5,965 bases of DNA, taken from NCBI GenBank assembly GCA_021790415.1, contig JAJYDZ010000126.1, forward strand, positions 1-5,965, read 5' to 3'. The notes below the pieces were generated by a model. It saw only the letters and a program-made list of their open reading frames with translations, did not search any database and had not been told where the DNA came from. The DNA comes from Thermoplasmata archaeon. Its GTDB lineage: Archaea; Thermoplasmatota; Thermoplasmata; Thermoplasmatales; Thermoplasmataceae. Positions 1-5,965 of the stretch are shown in pieces (positions within the stretch are counted from its first letter, which is position 1; each line of letters starts with the position of its first letter). A program made the position numbers and the translations under genes.

Positions 1-1
1 T

Positions 2-46
2 AATGATTATTACCGAATAGAAGAGAGGTTGAATTCCTATGAATAA
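2..46 (+). CDS. Possible C-terminal end of an upstream gene (partial)
   Basis: Of the three + frames at the left edge, two hit a stop within 20 bases. The third stays open for 14 codons, reading NDYYRIEERLNSYE, and ends at TAA 44-46. The peptide is charged and helical-looking, as expected for the end of a soluble protein. It would overlap the next start (ATG at 39) by 8 bases, the same kind of overlap seen later in this cluster (10 and 4 bases), which is the main argument that it is real. The product cannot be named from 14 residues. A chance open frame of this length is quite possible, so confidence is moderate. Confidence 0.42.
   Translation, partial: NDYYRIEERLNSYE
25..30 (+). promoter_or_regulatory. 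Shine-Dalgarno site for the DUF2079 gene
   Basis: GAGGTT lies 8 bases before the ATG at 39. It complements the 3' end of archaeal/bacterial 16S rRNA (anti-SD CACCUCC). It supports this start over the internal Met14, which would remove the charged residues in front of the first membrane segment. Confidence 0.7.
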
Positions 47-2552
47 GATCGCAGGCTTAATAGACTTAAAAAGAATAATGTTTATTTTTCCGGTATTAAT
101 ATTCTCCATAACTTGGATATACGTTCTCGTCGTACAGATGGAGACTTTCCAAATTGGCATTTTTGACTACGGAGTTGCTTATAATCTTGTCTGGCGAGAG
201 GCACACAGCATGGCTTCCTTACCATCTGAGGTTGGCTATCTCCCGTATTTCGAATCAACTAAATTGATTTCGTTCATTTTAGTTCCATATTTCCTCATAT
301 TTCCAAGTGTCTACAACCTTCTAGTGATGCAGGTGCTTGTCTTTGTTCTCACCTCAGTAGTTCTGTATTTTTTTTCTATTCGACTGACAAAAAAAGTGGG
401 CATATCATTGATGGTGGAAATTATATGGTTACTGTACTATCCAAACAGCGCTGCCATCAGTTATCCTTTCCATTTTATGACATTCTTTCCACTTTTCTAT
501 ACAATGGGCTTTTTATTTTTGGAGATGAGACAAAAATCGTTATCGTTGCTCTCATTTTTCCTTGCATCCATAACCTCTTTAATTGCCCCGATAATATTAA
601 TTTTCACTATTCCGATTTTGCATTTTAGATATCAAAAAATAATGACTCAGCAAAATGAAAAAAATAAAACAGAACCTATTATATTCATATTAGTTATTCT
701 TTTGATATCAGCATTTGTTCTGATCCTGAATTATATCCTTGGTGGATTAACTCTGTTTAAAGGTGAAGTGATTCCAACAACATCGTCAAGTTACAGCACA
801 CCTTTATTAGTTAGCCTCTATGATAAATTCGTAAACATTTCTGGTTTCCCTGGGTTTCTATACATTTTATTTATGACGTTTCCTTTGCTTTTTTCTATTT
901 TTCTCGAATGGCGTTTTTCATTTGCGGCACTCCCGTCTATGCTTTACTATCTTGTCGGTTACTCTGGTGGATTCCTTAGATATTTTTATCCTATGCAGTA
1001 CTCTGTCCTAATTTCACCTATTATTTTTATATCGTTTGTTTACTTTATTATGACAATTCAAAATGGTGAAAAGCGGCGTTGGATTCTCCATAAAAATGTT
1101 ATAAGGCGCATTGCAAAGAGATATAAAGCCAAAGGCTCAAATATTGTTTGCGCCTTGTTGGTATCTTCCTTCATAATGAATGCAGGATTATTTGCAGTCT
1201 ATTCTCCAATCGGTCCGCTGAATCAATTTTTAAAGTTATCCCCCAATGCTAATCCACCATCAAATGGCGGTTATGGAATATACGGAAATCTTAGTACATC
1301 ATCCTATGATCTAAGCCTTTTAAAAATGGAGTCACTTGTTCCAACCAACGCGACTGTATTGTCTCAGTTCAATATGCCGCAATTTTCAGATCGCTATTAT
1401 TTCACCTATCCTGGCCAGTACGACCCGAATTATCCGATCGATTATGCAATTAACGATCCAGCAAACATGTATTTCTTTACTACAGCGGTAAGAGATACTG
1501 GACTAAAATTTTACAATTTTAATATGCTCAGTTTATCCAACATGTTTTTGCAAAATAGCTCATACGGAATTTACGGGCAGTCAATGGGAGCCTTGCTATT
1601 CAAGTTGAACTATTCTGGTGCTCCACTTTTCTATGCGCCACTAAACTTCAATCTCTCTTTTCAGAAAAACAATTATGAAGGCACCGTCAATAACTTACTA
1701 TTATATCCGGGGACATTCAAGGTTAAACTAACACAGTATACCGGAACAAATATGACTTTATACCTCGGGGCAACAAAGGTATTTACGTTTAATCAGACAG
1801 ATCTGAACACTTCCTTGTTCGTTCCATTTTATTCTATTGATTCTCTCAGAATGGTGGGTGCTTTCCATAACGCAACCATTAGCTTCTTACAGGTCAAACC
1901 GGCGACAGATGTTGAAGAATTTCCTGTTTTACCTTCACCCGTTATATTCCACAACTTTTCTGCCAACAATTCCCATTTTCGCCCCGTGGTTGCGAATCTT
2001 ATAAATTTCAACAATAGTACATTTAGTTATGTGATGGAGATAAACCTAACAACCTTTGAATATGGGGGGACCACCCCAATTATTGCCCCAAATGATGCGC
2101 AGGTATTTTCCATCGAAGGGAGTTTCTCATACATATGGGTACAAATAGAGAACACAGGGTATCTAGAATACGGTTTCAGGAACCAGAATGCATCAATGTC
2201 CAACTATATAGAACCAATAAAAATACCCACGAACAGGTGGTTTTTCATAGAAGCAACATACTCACATGGTTCAGTTTCATTGTATGTTAATGGGTTGTTG
2301 GTATACTCCGGTATAATATTTCCCAGTGATTCAGGTGTTGGAAAACCACAAATGCTAGAAATAGGTGGTGGTCATCCATTTATTGTATATGGGAAGACAA
2401 TTCCTAACTCTAATCCATTAAATGCATCAATTGCCAATTTTGTCATATACAACAAAATAATGCTATATAACGAAATGGAAAATCCAACCCTCATGTTTGA
2501 AAATTTAGGTAACAACACTGCAGTGGTGTATTCAAACTGGGTTAACGCATGA
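39..2552 (+). CDS. DUF2079 polytopic membrane protein (GT-C-like) with LamG-type ectodomain
   Basis: This 837-residue protein has two parts. Residues 1-390 are hydrophobic, with about ten membrane segments (for example 13-33, 93-114, 121-136, 144-161, 168-195, 212-238, 272-290, 321-340, 367-389). They carry the DUF2079 pattern: GIFDYG at 40-45 after the first segment, the Asp of which sits where GT-C enzymes place a catalytic acid; ISFILVPYFLIFPS at 77-90; FHFMTFFP at 144-151; and a QY-containing segment near 320. Lys/Arg-rich loops at 115-119, 195-210 and 344-365 are probably cytoplasmic. Residues 391-837 are predicted outside. The stretch 420-480 resembles the usual DUF2079 tail, 530-620 looks like a beta-sandwich, and about 640-815 reads as a LamG/concanavalin-A-like domain (RWFFIEATYSHGSVSLYVNG, an LEIGGG turn, and IANFVIYNKIMLYNEM at the end). 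The ectodomain has 17 Asn-X-Ser/Thr sequons. DUF2079 proteins are proposed, not proven, to be lipid-phosphosugar-dependent glycosyltransferases. It heads a glycan-type operon. The family call is firm; substrate and activity are unknown. Confidence 0.85.
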   Translation: MNKIAGLIDLKRIMFIFPVLIFSITWIYVLVVQMETFQIGIFDYGVAYNLVWREAHSMASLPSEVGYLPYFESTKLISFILVPYFLIFPSVYNLLVMQVLVFVLTSVVLYFFSIRLTKKVGISLMVEIIWLLYYPNSAAISYPFHFMTFFPLFYTMGFLFLEMRQKSLSLLSFFLASITSLIAPIILIFTIPILHFRYQKIMTQQNEKNKTEPIIFILVILLISAFVLILNYILGGLTLFKGEVIPTTSSSYSTPLLVSLYDKFVNISGFPGFLYILFMTFPLLFSIFLEWRFSFAALPSMLYYLVGYSGGFLRYFYPMQYSVLISPIIFISFVYFIMTIQNGEKRRWILHKNVIRRIAKRYKAKGSNIVCALLVSSFIMNAGLFAVYSPIGPLNQFLKLSPNANPPSNGGYGIYGNLSTSSYDLSLLKMESLVPTNATVLSQFNMPQFSDRYYFTYPGQYDPNYPIDYAINDPANMYFFTTAVRDTGLKFYNFNMLSLSNMFLQNSSYGIYGQSMGALLFKLNYSGAPLFYAPLNFNLSFQKNNYEGTVNNLLLYPGTFKVKLTQYTGTNMTLYLGATKVFTFNQTDLNTSLFVPFYSIDSLRMVGAFHNATISFLQVKPATDVEEFPVLPSPVIFHNFSANNSHFRPVVANLINFNNSTFSYVMEINLTTFEYGGTTPIIAPNDAQVFSIEGSFSYIWVQIENTGYLEYGFRNQNASMSNYIEPIKIPTNRWFFIEATYSHGSVSLYVNGLLVYSGIIFPSDSGVGKPQMLEIGGGHPFIVYGKTIPNSNPLNASIANFVIYNKIMLYNEMENPTLMFENLGNNTAVVYSNWVNA

Positions 2553-2554
2553 AC

Positions 2555-2559
2555 AGGTG
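2555..2559 (+). promoter_or_regulatory. Shine-Dalgarno site for the methyltransferase-like gene
   Basis: AGGTG stands 5 bases before ATG 2565 and 2 bases after the stop of the previous gene. The GGTG core is typical of archaeal ribosome binding sites. It fixes the start and leaves no room for a separate promoter. Confidence 0.75.
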
Positions 2560-2564
2560 TAAAC

Positions 2565-3317
2565 ATGAAAAATAATAACTCATTTGATCCAGACAATGTG
2601 TATCAAGAAGTTTTAAAATTTTGCACTAACAATGATGAGAAAAAGTATGCTTATGACCATAAGGCGCGTTTTTCTTTTATGTTGAGTAAGATAATACCAC
2701 TTGTGAAACCAAGTATGAATATTGCGAGCATAGGGTTATCTATCTTCGATCCTGTTATGAATCAAATTTTAAAAGAATCTCATACCTCGTATTACATCTT
2801 GGTTCCAAATATTGTGTATGCAGATAAATTTGAATCTTCTCTGATCGACAATTTAAACCTTATTAATTACGATGTGTGTTCGCCTCATCCGCCTTTTGAA
2901 AAGATGGAATCAAGGTTTGACATGATCCTTTTCTATGAGACTCTTGAACATCTTCTCTACCCAGACGAACTTGTTCTAAAGAATATTACTAAGATCATCA
3001 ACGTTAGTGGAGTACTTCTCGGTAGCGTTCCAAATGCATTGAGCATCGGTCGACGAATATCTGTGTTATCTGGTAAAAATACGTACTGGCCGAAGAAGGA
3101 TATAGTCAATGGTGTATTCTACGGGTACGGTCATATAAGGGAATATGCGATTTACGAAATGAAAGAATTACTATCTGAGGAATTTGAGAACATTAAGATA
3201 TATGGGTACAGTCCATACGGTAGTAAGACCAAAATAAATATTCTTAACACACTTCCCAATAGTCTGAGATCTACAATTTTTTTTGAAGGGGTAAAGAAGG
3301 TAACATCATGGAAATAA
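2565..3317 (+). CDS. Class I SAM-dependent methyltransferase-like protein, degenerate motif I
   Basis: The 250-residue protein has the length and motif order of Methyltransf_11/23-type enzymes often found in surface-glycan clusters. Recognisable parts are FDMILFYETLEHLLYPDE at 118-135 (motif II with the EH pair), the strand after it with VSGVLLGSVPN at 147-156 (normally 'pGG.l..s.PN'), a conserved Arg pair at 163-164, and GHIREYAIYEMKELLSEEF at 189-207, the typical 'gHiR.yt..el..ll...Gf' ending. The N-terminal SAM loop, normally [LV]LDIGCGxG, is replaced by IASIGLSIFDPV at 53-64. The first Asp is Ser and only one Gly of the GxGxG loop remains. No membrane segment is present, so it is expected to be cytosolic. 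By context it would act on a sugar or lipid-linked glycan made by genes 3 and 4 (inference). It may be an active enzyme with a divergent loop, or a non-catalytic homologue. It overlaps the next gene by 10 bases. Confidence 0.82.
   Translation: MKNNNSFDPDNVYQEVLKFCTNNDEKKYAYDHKARFSFMLSKIIPLVKPSMNIASIGLSIFDPVMNQILKESHTSYYILVPNIVYADKFESSLIDNLNLINYDVCSPHPPFEKMESRFDMILFYETLEHLLYPDELVLKNITKIINVSGVLLGSVPNALSIGRRISVLSGKNTYWPKKDIVNGVFYGYGHIREYAIYEMKELLSEEFENIKIYGYSPYGSKTKINILNTLPNSLRSTIFFEGVKKVTSWK
3297..3301 (+). promoter_or_regulatory. Shine-Dalgarno site for the first GT4 gene
   Basis: AAGGT ends 6 bases before ATG 3308 and lies inside the last codons of the methyltransferase-like gene. It is weaker than the GGTG sites of the neighbours. 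With the 10-base gene overlap, it suggests that ribosomes finishing gene 2 help start gene 3. Confidence 0.6.
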
Positions 3318-4480
3318 AGTCAGAATCTAAATCACAGTCAAAAAATATCCACGTCATGATTTACACCGAGGCATTTTACCCGCAGATAGGAGGAGGAGAG
3401 AATTATTGCACTGATTTGGCCACAACCCTAGTGACTTATGGATTTGAGGTCACCATTTTAACTCCAGTGCAGTCAAAGGAATTTGAGAGATTTCCTTTTA
3501 TCGTTGCGAGATTATTCCACCCCTTAAAATTATACGGGTTTAATTTGAATTTTCTTGAAATTCTTTCTTATATCAGAAGATATCGTCCTTCATTATTTCA
3601 CATAAGCGGACCGACTCCCATCGACTTTTTGCTTCTTCTTATCTGTAGAATAACCGGAGTTCCGGCAATTGTTACTTTCCATGGCAAGTTCAACACAAGA
3701 GTGGGGCGTCTAGTTTTATACATACAGGGAAAATTGTTATATTCTTCGGCTCGATCAGTTTTAGTGCAGTCTGTAAGAGAAATGGAATTTTTCAGGAATC
3801 TGGGCCTGGATTCGCACACGTTGAAACTTTTCTACTTTAGTGGTGTGGACAGGGAGAAATATAGTTGCAGTAAGTGTGGACGTATGAAACCAAGTGATTC
3901 AACTAATCAGATATTCAAGTTTGTTTTTGTAGGTGGTTTAACGAAATCACGACCCTACAAGGGAGTCGAGAATCTAATGAAAATATTTAGCAGTCTATAC
4001 GATACTGGTTTGAATAATATATCTTTGGAAATCATCGGCGATGGGGACCTTTTGCCCGAACTCAAACTTTCAATGCGCAACTACAGTCAGGTTAGCTTCC
4101 TAGGAAGACTTCCAAATGAAGAACTTGTGAGTAAATTATGTAACGCCAATATGTTAATCCTTCCTTCTGTTTCCAACGGAGAGGGATTTGGCAAGGTTGT
4201 GCTGGAGGCATTAAGTTGCAATTTACCTGCCATGGTTTCCAAATTTGCAGGAATTTCAGAATTAATAAAGAAGTATGATGCTGGCATTGTTTTTGATCCA
4301 AATGATATCTGCGATTCGGTTCAAAAGATCGTGAAAATAGAAAAAAACAGGGATTTACTGACGAAATATATTTGCAACGCTGAAAGGATGATTAAAGGGG
4401 AGGAGCTGGATCTCGCGTCAACTACAAAGAAAACCATGAACATATATTATGAGACACTAAATTTGCAGGTGGAACGATGA
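3308..4480 (+). CDS. GT4-family glycosyltransferase (GT-B fold)
   Basis: At 390 residues this is a normal-length GT4 retaining glycosyltransferase, moving a sugar from a nucleotide donor to a probably lipid-linked acceptor at the cytoplasmic membrane face. The N-terminal acceptor domain begins with VMIYTEAFYPQIGGGENY (16-33), whose Gly-rich loop follows the first strand, and includes FHG at 124-126. The C-terminal donor domain has FVFVGGLTKSRPYKG (205-219, with the Arg/Lys that normally contact donor phosphates), IIGDGDLLPEL (242-252), VSFLGRLPNEEL (262-273) and the family signature E-x7-E at Glu292 and Glu300 in GEGFGKVVLEAL. A linker at 187-190 holds one CxxC pair of unclear meaning. The first 12 residues are polar and precede the fold. 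No membrane segment is evident. It overlaps gene 2 by 10 bases and gene 4 by 4 (ATGA). Sugar donor and linkage cannot be read from the sequence. Confidence 0.93.
   Translation: MEIKSESKSQSKNIHVMIYTEAFYPQIGGGENYCTDLATTLVTYGFEVTILTPVQSKEFERFPFIVARLFHPLKLYGFNLNFLEILSYIRRYRPSLFHISGPTPIDFLLLLICRITGVPAIVTFHGKFNTRVGRLVLYIQGKLLYSSARSVLVQSVREMEFFRNLGLDSHTLKLFYFSGVDREKYSCSKCGRMKPSDSTNQIFKFVFVGGLTKSRPYKGVENLMKIFSSLYDTGLNNISLEIIGDGDLLPELKLSMRNYSQVSFLGRLPNEELVSKLCNANMLILPSVSNGEGFGKVVLEALSCNLPAMVSKFAGISELIKKYDAGIVFDPNDICDSVQKIVKIEKNRDLLTKYICNAERMIKGEELDLASTTKKTMNIYYETLNLQVER
4467..4472 (+). promoter_or_regulatory. Shine-Dalgarno site for the second GT4 gene
   Basis: AGGTGG ends 4 bases before ATG 4477. 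It selects this start over the in-frame ATG at codon 33, which lies just before the conserved first strand of the fold. The long N-terminal extension of the product is therefore probably translated. Confidence 0.72.
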
Positions 4481-5730
4481 CAAACACGAATGACAGAATA
4501 ACAAATACTCAACCATCATTCCACCAAAAAATTGATTGTGATATATTGAAAGAACCCCCGAGTTTGAAGGATATGGGGGTTCCAGAAGTGCGTATCTATT
4601 CTGAGTTCCCTTTGACTTATTACGGAGGTGGTGAGAGGTTAATACTAATGATCTATCAAAAACTCCGGCAAATTCTTATCCAAGTCAGCATAGTTGAAAA
4701 TACGTCACATAGACTTGAGAAAAGAGTTCCGGAAGAGATAATAAAAAATGCCGTTGGATCCGATCTTAAAGCGATTAACTTCCACAGGTTTGGTTTCCCC
4801 GGCTTTCTTTATCAGGATATTCCACCTTTGGATGAGTTAACGTTTAGTTCAAATTCCATATCACTGATCTTTGCTAGGAGAATTCCTCCCCGTTCAGTTC
4901 TAAGGAAACTTAAAACGTCAAGCAACAGATTCATTTTTTGCCTTCACGGAATCGCGCTGGAAAGATTTCGATTAACATTATTCCTAATTATGGTACATCA
5001 GGTGGTGGTACGTTTTCAACTTCGTACCTTGAGTCACTTCGCAGACAGAAACATTTATATTCAGTGTCTAACGCCAAATATCGTGTCTTATCTTCAGGGG
5101 AGGGGTGCAAACGAAAGGAATATATTCCTTATTGAGAATCAATTTAGTTCAAATATTGTTGAAATTAAAATGAACAATGATTTTTTTAAGGTTATTTTCA
5201 TAGGTAGATTTAATAATCTTTCGAAAGGAATAAATTTTCTGAGCAATGTGATAAGGAATGTTAATCGTAAAGAAGCCAATATTGAGTTTGTAATAATAGG
5301 GACAGGGCCTGACCATCATATTATCAACAAAGTCGAGGCGAATGTTAGAATATTGGGTAATGTAACGGAAGAGGAAAAAACAAATGAAATGATGAATTCC
5401 AATCTGGGAATAATAACATCTAACCTGGAACCTTATCCAAGAGTGGCATTGGAATTCCTAACCTCAGGGATTCCCATAGTGTCAACTCCAACCGCTGGTC
5501 CGTCACATATTATTGGAAAAGATGAATTCTTCGGCAAAATAAGCTCGTTCAGGGCAGAAGAATTTGCCGAAGATATACTCAACTATTATAATGCCTGGCA
5601 TAAAGATAAACTCCAATACTATGATATCAGGTTAAAAATTGCTGAGCGTGCAAAGGAAATGTTTAAAGTTGAAGAGATGCTTGACATGTATTCAAAAATG
5701 ATTTTTTCTATTGCAAAAGGTAATATCTGA
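4477..5730 (+). CDS. GT4-family glycosyltransferase (GT-B fold) with N-terminal extension
   Basis: This 417-residue GT4 enzyme is clearly distinct from its neighbour. The fold begins near residue 37 (VRIYSEFPLTYYGGGERLI, 38-56, with the Gly-rich loop). LHG at 156-158 follows in the acceptor domain, then a hydrophobic, basic stretch at 163-183 that could lie on the membrane. The donor domain has VIFIGRFNNLSKGINF (239-254, Arg244 and Lys250 in the donor-phosphate positions), FVIIGTGPD (271-279), VRILGNVTEEE (290-300) and E-x7-E at Glu318 and Glu326 in LEPYPRVALEFL. PIVSTPTAGPSHII (333-346) is the usual segment after it. About 36 residues precede the fold and are polar, with no signal peptide. 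The start codon overlaps the previous stop as ATGA, so translation is likely coupled. It would add a second sugar in the same glycan pathway (inference); donor and acceptor are unknown. Confidence 0.92.
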   Translation: MTNTNDRITNTQPSFHQKIDCDILKEPPSLKDMGVPEVRIYSEFPLTYYGGGERLILMIYQKLRQILIQVSIVENTSHRLEKRVPEEIIKNAVGSDLKAINFHRFGFPGFLYQDIPPLDELTFSSNSISLIFARRIPPRSVLRKLKTSSNRFIFCLHGIALERFRLTLFLIMVHQVVVRFQLRTLSHFADRNIYIQCLTPNIVSYLQGRGANERNIFLIENQFSSNIVEIKMNNDFFKVIFIGRFNNLSKGINFLSNVIRNVNRKEANIEFVIIGTGPDHHIINKVEANVRILGNVTEEEKTNEMMNSNLGIITSNLEPYPRVALEFLTSGIPIVSTPTAGPSHIIGKDEFFGKISSFRAEEFAEDILNYYNAWHKDKLQYYDIRLKIAERAKEMFKVEEMLDMYSKMIFSIAKGNI

Positions 5731-5770
5731 AATATATTTATGCCATCATGAATATCAATCATCAATGGAG

Positions 5771-5819
5771 TGTGGGACACAATTCTACAATCTACCCATA
5801 TTGAATGAATTGTGCCACA
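5771..5819. repeat. Imperfect inverted repeat (13-bp arms), hairpin or IS end
   Basis: TGTGGGACACAATTC (5771-5785) faces GAATTGTGCCACA (5807-5819). All 13 bases of the right arm pair with the left arm if two left-arm bases (GA) bulge out, around a 21-base spacer that can itself pair CAAT (5788-5791) with ATTG (5800-5803). It starts 40 bases after the stop of the second GT4 gene and contains the stop of the leftward open frame. There is no following T-run as in an intrinsic terminator. It could be a 3' hairpin between convergent genes, or sit at the end of an insertion sequence. The pairing is seen directly; the role is inference. Confidence 0.55.
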
Positions 5820-5964
5820 AACCTATGCAGAATAGGGCATTATAAATTCTTTTGACTCTCTTTGTGGGCGGATATTCCAGCCAAGCATCTTCTTGTCCGC
5901 TGCAAACCCTAATTCCTGATTGCTTCACTGGTGATTCAGTTCTAAGAATTTTCCTAATAACTAC
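5785..5964 (-). CDS. C-terminal part of an unidentified leftward gene, possibly a transposase
   Basis: On the minus strand one frame is open from the right edge for 59 codons and stops at TAG (5787-5785); the other two minus frames stop within the first four codons. No start is seen because the gene would begin outside the window. The peptide is basic and includes QEDAWLEYPPTKRVKRIYNA and then FCIGLWHNSF near the end. All six arginines use AGA or AGG. I do not recognise the family. A Lys/Arg-rich, Trp-containing C-terminus whose stop falls inside an inverted repeat would fit an insertion-sequence transposase, but no catalytic motif is visible in this fragment. It is convergent with the GT4 gene, 54 bases apart. 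A chance open frame of this length is possible in AT-rich DNA, though not likely. Confidence 0.42.
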   Translation of the reverse strand, partial: VVIRKILRTESPVKQSGIRVCSGQEDAWLEYPPTKRVKRIYNALFCIGLWHNSFNMGRL

Positions 5965-5965
5965 C

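Noticed and set aside
2064..2077. G-run/C-run mini-palindrome (GGGGGGACCACCCC) as a hairpin signal
   Set aside because: The stem is very short and it falls in the middle of the DUF2079-LamG coding sequence, so coding constraint is the simpler explanation.
3866..3880. CxxC pair (CSKCG, residues 187-191) in the first GT4 enzyme as a zinc-binding site
   Set aside because: Only one such pair occurs, with no second Cys/His pair at a sensible distance; it sits in the variable linker between the two Rossmann domains.
4087..4301. Two overlapping minus-strand open frames inside the first GT4 gene
   Set aside because: They lie wholly within the conserved donor domain of the + strand gene, share no recognisable motif, and look like antisense shadows. 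The same applies to minus-strand frames at 1829-2014, 2372-2596 and 3598-3819, and to + frames at 425-628 and 4938-5135.
5754..5766. ATCAAT repeated at 5754-5759 and 5761-5766
   Set aside because: Only two short copies, one base apart, too little to call a repeat array or a target-site duplication without the other end of an element.
5840..5847. TTATAAAT as an archaeal TATA box
   Set aside because: It lies inside the probable minus-strand gene, and the + strand downstream of it has no open frame within the window. AT-rich DNA produces such matches often. The AATATATTTA at 5731-5740 was set aside for the same reason.
1..5965. CRISPR arrays, tRNA or rRNA genes, and riboswitches
   Set aside because: No regularly spaced repeats, cloverleaf-like segments or conserved rRNA stretches were seen; almost the whole window is coding, and the only gap over 200 bases (5731-5965) is explained as far as possible by the inverted repeat and the minus-strand frame.

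Overview
The window is an AT-rich, densely packed stretch on the + strand. The translation starts are preceded by GGTG/GAGG-type Shine-Dalgarno cores, neighbouring genes overlap by 4 to 10 bases, and the lead gene is a DUF2079 membrane protein with a large extracytoplasmic tail rich in N-glycosylation sequons. Together these suggest an archaeon, plausibly a Thermoplasmata/Thermoplasmatales-like organism with a glycoprotein cell surface. That assignment is inference; no rRNA or other phylogenetic marker is present.

Layout: bases 2-46 look like the last 14 codons of an upstream gene that overlaps the next start. Gene 1 (39-2552) encodes an 837-residue DUF2079/GT-C-like polytopic membrane protein with about ten membrane segments. 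They are followed by a roughly 450-residue extracytoplasmic region containing a probable beta-sandwich and a C-terminal LamG/concanavalin-A-like domain. Gene 2 (2565-3317) is a class I SAM-dependent methyltransferase-like protein with an eroded SAM-binding loop. Genes 3 (3308-4480) and 4 (4477-5730) are two different GT4-family (GT-B fold) retaining glycosyltransferases, each with the E-x7-E motif. All four lie on the + strand with gaps of 12, -10 and -4 bases, so they are almost certainly one transcription unit with translational coupling.

Right of gene 4, bases 5731-5965 hold no + strand gene. On the minus strand an open frame enters from the right edge and stops at 5785-5787, within the left arm of a 13-bp imperfect inverted repeat (5771-5819). 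This is either the tail of a convergent gene with a hairpin at its 3' end, or the end of an insertion sequence whose transposase stop lies inside the terminal repeat.

Working model (inference): the cluster is a surface-glycan cassette. The two cytoplasmic GT4 enzymes extend a lipid-linked glycan, the methyltransferase-like protein modifies or accompanies it, and the DUF2079-LamG protein acts at the outer face of the membrane. Its ectodomain is itself predicted to be heavily N-glycosylated.
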